Positions 5,720-7,422 of a DNA stretch of 7,422 bases are shown here, in pieces (within the stretch, counting starts at the first letter, position 1; every line of letters starts with the position of its first letter). The DNA comes from Treponema sp. (GTDB taxonomy: Bacteria > Spirochaetota > Spirochaetia > Treponematales > Breznakiellaceae). Below the pieces are notes generated by a model. It worked only from the letters and a program-made list of their open reading frames with translations, was not told where the DNA came from and made no database searches. The stretch covers positions 1-7,422 of the forward strand of contig WRAL01000066.1 in the NCBI GenBank assembly GCA_009780285.1. Reading direction: 5' to 3'. Both the position numbers and the translations under genes were made by a program.

Positions 5720-7302
5720 ACCCACAGGTCCGGCATGAAGCCCGCGCCCTCGAAGGCCGAAAGATCCGGGCGCAGGTTGAGGCGCGGGGATCCGAGCCGC
5801 ACGAGGAGGCCGCTGTGGGGAAGCTCCGCCGACACGGCGCCGTCGGTAAGGAGCGCGCCGTAGGTGTTCGCGCCGACGACGAGGACGTTCTCCATCCGCA
5901 TCAAATAGCCCAAAAACCGCTCGGCCTCGCCGCGAACGCTGCCGTCGACAAGGACGATGAGAAGCGAGTCGTCGGCCAAAAGGCCGCTGGCCCCAAGGCC
6001 GTTGGGAAGCGCGCCGACGGCCGGCTCGGGCGAAATCCAGCCGGGAACGCGGTCGTCGCCGGAATCCGCGCGCGCGGCCGGAAGCCAGGGCGAGGCGGAG
6101 GCGGCCAGCGCCTCGGCGGCAAGGGAATCCAGCGCGAAGGAGACGAAGGCCGGGGATTCGCCGGGGTCCTCTCCGGCGAATCCCGCGATCCACTCGCGCG
6201 CCAGCGCCGCCCAGCCGCCGGAATTCCACCTCATGTCGAGGATCGCCGCCGGCGCCCCGCGCAGGGAGCGCCCGGATTCGCGGAACTCGGCAAGCGCGGC
6301 GCGCGCCTCGCTCTCGTCGCCCAGCGCCGGCCAAAGGCTCCTGTTCTCGAGCGCCGCGATTCCGCCCTGGTCGCGCCGTCGCAGGGGAAAATGCCGCGCG
6401 ATGGGAATGGGCGTGTTCACCTTGTGAAGGATAAGCTCGTGGACGCTCGTTTCCCCGTCGCGCAGGCGCTCGAACAGAACGTCGACCATGACGATGGGAT
6501 CCTGGCGGCGCATGGGCCCGGACTCGGCGAGCAGGCCGAAGGTATAGAGCAGCTCGCCCTCGGACGAAAGGGTCGGAACGACGCAGTCGACGGGAGTCCC
6601 GTCCTTCAGGAAGGCGCCGGCTATGCGGCTTGGCTCGCCGTAGAAGTCGGCCTGGAAAAAGCTTTGGCCGAAGGAATCCGTCGCCCGGCGGATGACGAGC
6701 TCCTCGCGCATGTAGGGAACGAGGGAGGGCGCCGGAAAGCGCGCGCTTTGAATCGCGAAATTATTGTCGGCTATAACGCCGCGCAGGGGATCGGCGAGCA
6801 TCGAAAGGAAGGCGCCGGCGGCTATCTCCGCGCCGGCGGCGGAAATCCCGGCCAGAACGGCGGCGCGCAGGGGCAGGAAAACGTCGTCGCCGCCGAAAAA
6901 GCCGTAGCCCGCGTAGCCCTGGCGCAAAAGGTCGAAGAAAAAAAGCGCGTCGGCCTGGGCCTCGGCGGGCGAAAGGACGCCGCCCGGCGTTCCGGCCGGA
7001 TACGAGCGCCCGCCGTAAAAGGCGGCGGCCGGAGCGCGTCGGAGGATTTCGGCTACGCGCGCGTCGGCTTCCCGATCGAGGCCGGGCGTCAAAAGGCCGG
7101 AGGCGGCCTGCCAAAAGTCGTCCCGAGGCGGCGGAAAGGCGATCGCCCTGTTCCGCGCGACGATCTCCGCGAGGCCGGCCGGCAGCTCGACGCCGGCGAT
7201 TTCCGCGCGCGGCTCCTCGGCCGGAGCGCCGCAGGCCGTCGTCAAGGGCAGGATCAAGGCGCCGCAAAGGAAGGCGCCCAAAAAGGCGCGGCTTAAAGTC
7301 AT
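5572..7302 (-). CDS. Probable lipoprotein with a peptidase S41-like domain lacking the catalytic residues
   Basis: The 576-residue product starts with a signal peptide: MTLSR, a hydrophobic stretch, then TTAC with Cys24 as the likely lipidated residue, although the -3 Thr makes the lipobox weak. A mid-region with GYAGYGFFGGDDVF (about 131-144) resembles the N-terminal part of some S41 proteins. The C-terminal half follows the S41 core: LDMRWNSGG (355-363, compare LDLRNNPGG), VLVDGSVRGEAE (450-461, compare the SASASE region), VGANTYG (476-482, compare GEKTFGK) and PDLWVHP (524-530). The nucleophile position is Gly458, and the residue after TYG, where CtpA-type enzymes have Lys, is Ala483. I therefore predict a non-proteolytic homologue, perhaps binding peptides in the cell envelope; the role is unknown. 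The ATG at 7302 has no SD; a GTG at 7317 would add five residues. The last 32 or so residues run antisense into the dinB-like gene. Confidence 0.72.
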   Translation of the reverse strand: MTLSRAFLGAFLCGALILPLTTACGAPAEEPRAEIAGVELPAGLAEIVARNRAIAFPPPRDDFWQAASGLLTPGLDREADARVAEILRRAPAAAFYGGRSYPAGTPGGVLSPAEAQADALFFFDLLRQGYAGYGFFGGDDVFLPLRAAVLAGISAAGAEIAAGAFLSMLADPLRGVIADNNFAIQSARFPAPSLVPYMREELVIRRATDSFGQSFFQADFYGEPSRIAGAFLKDGTPVDCVVPTLSSEGELLYTFGLLAESGPMRRQDPIVMVDVLFERLRDGETSVHELILHKVNTPIPIARHFPLRRRDQGGIAALENRSLWPALGDESEARAALAEFRESGRSLRGAPAAILDMRWNSGGWAALAREWIAGFAGEDPGESPAFVSFALDSLAAEALAASASPWLPAARADSGDDRVPGWISPEPAVGALPNGLGASGLLADDSLLIVLVDGSVRGEAERFLGYLMRMENVLVVGANTYGALLTDGAVSAELPHSGLLVRLGSPRLNLRPDLSAFEGAGFMPDLWVHPRDSLERALAFIERHGVAPAGDLSAIPMPEKSCSIFISSRICEIWPR

Positions 7303-7307
7303 GCCAA

Positions 7308-7336
7308 ATAATGCCACGGATCGCCGCCGGAGTCAA
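7308..7336 (-). promoter_or_regulatory. Predicted promoter for a leaderless S41-like mRNA
   Basis: TTGACT (7336-7331), a 17-nt spacer and CATTAT (7313-7308) form a good sigma70-like pair on the minus strand (5 of 6 and 4 of 6 consensus bases). The start site would fall at about 7301-7302, which is the A/T of the ATG. No purine-rich SD lies between this promoter and the ATG, unlike every other gene in the window. Confidence 0.5.
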
Positions 7337-7342
7337 AGGCTG

Positions 7343-7378
7343 GGCGAAGGCGTCGCGCTTTAGCGCGCCGCCTTCGCC
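7343..7378. repeat. 36-nt near-perfect hairpin
   Basis: The outer arms GGCGAAGGCG (7343-7352) and CGCCTTCGCC (7369-7378) are exact complements. After a single T/C mismatch the inner arms CGCGC/GCGCG (7354-7358, 7363-7367) pair around TTTA. It lies just upstream of the S41-like promoter and has no terminator U-run. It belongs to the same style of modular palindromes as the fabF-fabZ spacer but shares no sequence with them. Confidence 0.75.
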
Positions 7379-7390
7379 TCGGAGATTGGA

Positions 7391-7422
7391 GGCGGGCTAA
7401 AGCCCTCGGGCTAAAGCCCGCC
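7391..7422. repeat. Double GGGCTAAAGCCC palindromic unit at window edge
   Basis: GGGCTAAAGCCC occurs twice (7394-7405, 7408-7419), 2 bp apart, each able to form a 4- to 5-bp hairpin. GGC (7391-7393) and GCC (7420-7422) can close the pair into a cloverleaf-like shape. The unit may continue beyond the window. Confidence 0.7.

Noticed and set aside
5671..7296. Plus-strand open frame of 541 codons opposite the S41-like gene
   Set aside because: It is the mirror of a GC-rich gene. It shows no recognisable domain, is rich in Arg/Gly/Ala, has no SD, and the opposite strand has clear S41 motifs.

Overview
This window is a piece of a GC-rich bacterial chromosome. Most of it is a five-gene fatty-acid-synthesis (FAS II) cluster on the minus strand. 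The rest is two convergent accessory genes and several palindrome-rich spacers. Taxonomy cannot be fixed from the window. The wording of FabZ (GHFPGYPVVPGV) and FabD (GFSLGEY), and the lipoprotein-type S41 homologue, remind me of spirochaetes (Treponema-like, but GC-rich). That is recollection, not a search result.

Layout. Read on the minus strand from about 4760 down to 1, a sigma70-like promoter (TTGACA-N17-GATCAT) precedes fabH, fabD, fabG, fabF and fabZ; fabZ runs off the left edge. The first four genes are packed with gaps of 28, 22, 27 and 12 nt or less around clear GGAGG ribosome-binding sites. A spacer of about 254 bp full of modular palindromes separates fabF from fabZ. Together the enzymes load malonate onto ACP (FabD), start the chain (FabH), elongate it (FabF), reduce the keto group (FabG) and dehydrate the hydroxyacyl-ACP (FabZ). 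The acpP gene usual between fabG and fabF is absent, and no enoyl-ACP reductase is present.

From 4760 to 5098 there is no gene, only a patchwork of inverted and tandem repeats. A plus-strand gene (5099-5719) encodes a DinB/YfiT-fold protein with an intact metal-binding histidine pattern. Convergent to it, a minus-strand gene (5572-7302) encodes a probable lipoprotein with a C-terminal peptidase S41 (CtpA/tricorn-like) fold in which the catalytic Ser and Lys positions appear to be Gly and Ala. The two genes overlap tail to tail by 148 bp. The S41-like gene has no Shine-Dalgarno sequence, and a good promoter is placed so that its transcript would start at or next to the ATG. The right edge (7337-7422) is another palindrome cluster.

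I see no defence system, CRISPR array, tRNA, rRNA or transposase gene. The points most worth checking are the nested palindromic elements with an 11-bp flanking duplication, the predicted inactive S41 lipoprotein with its apparently leaderless promoter, and the tail-to-tail overlap.
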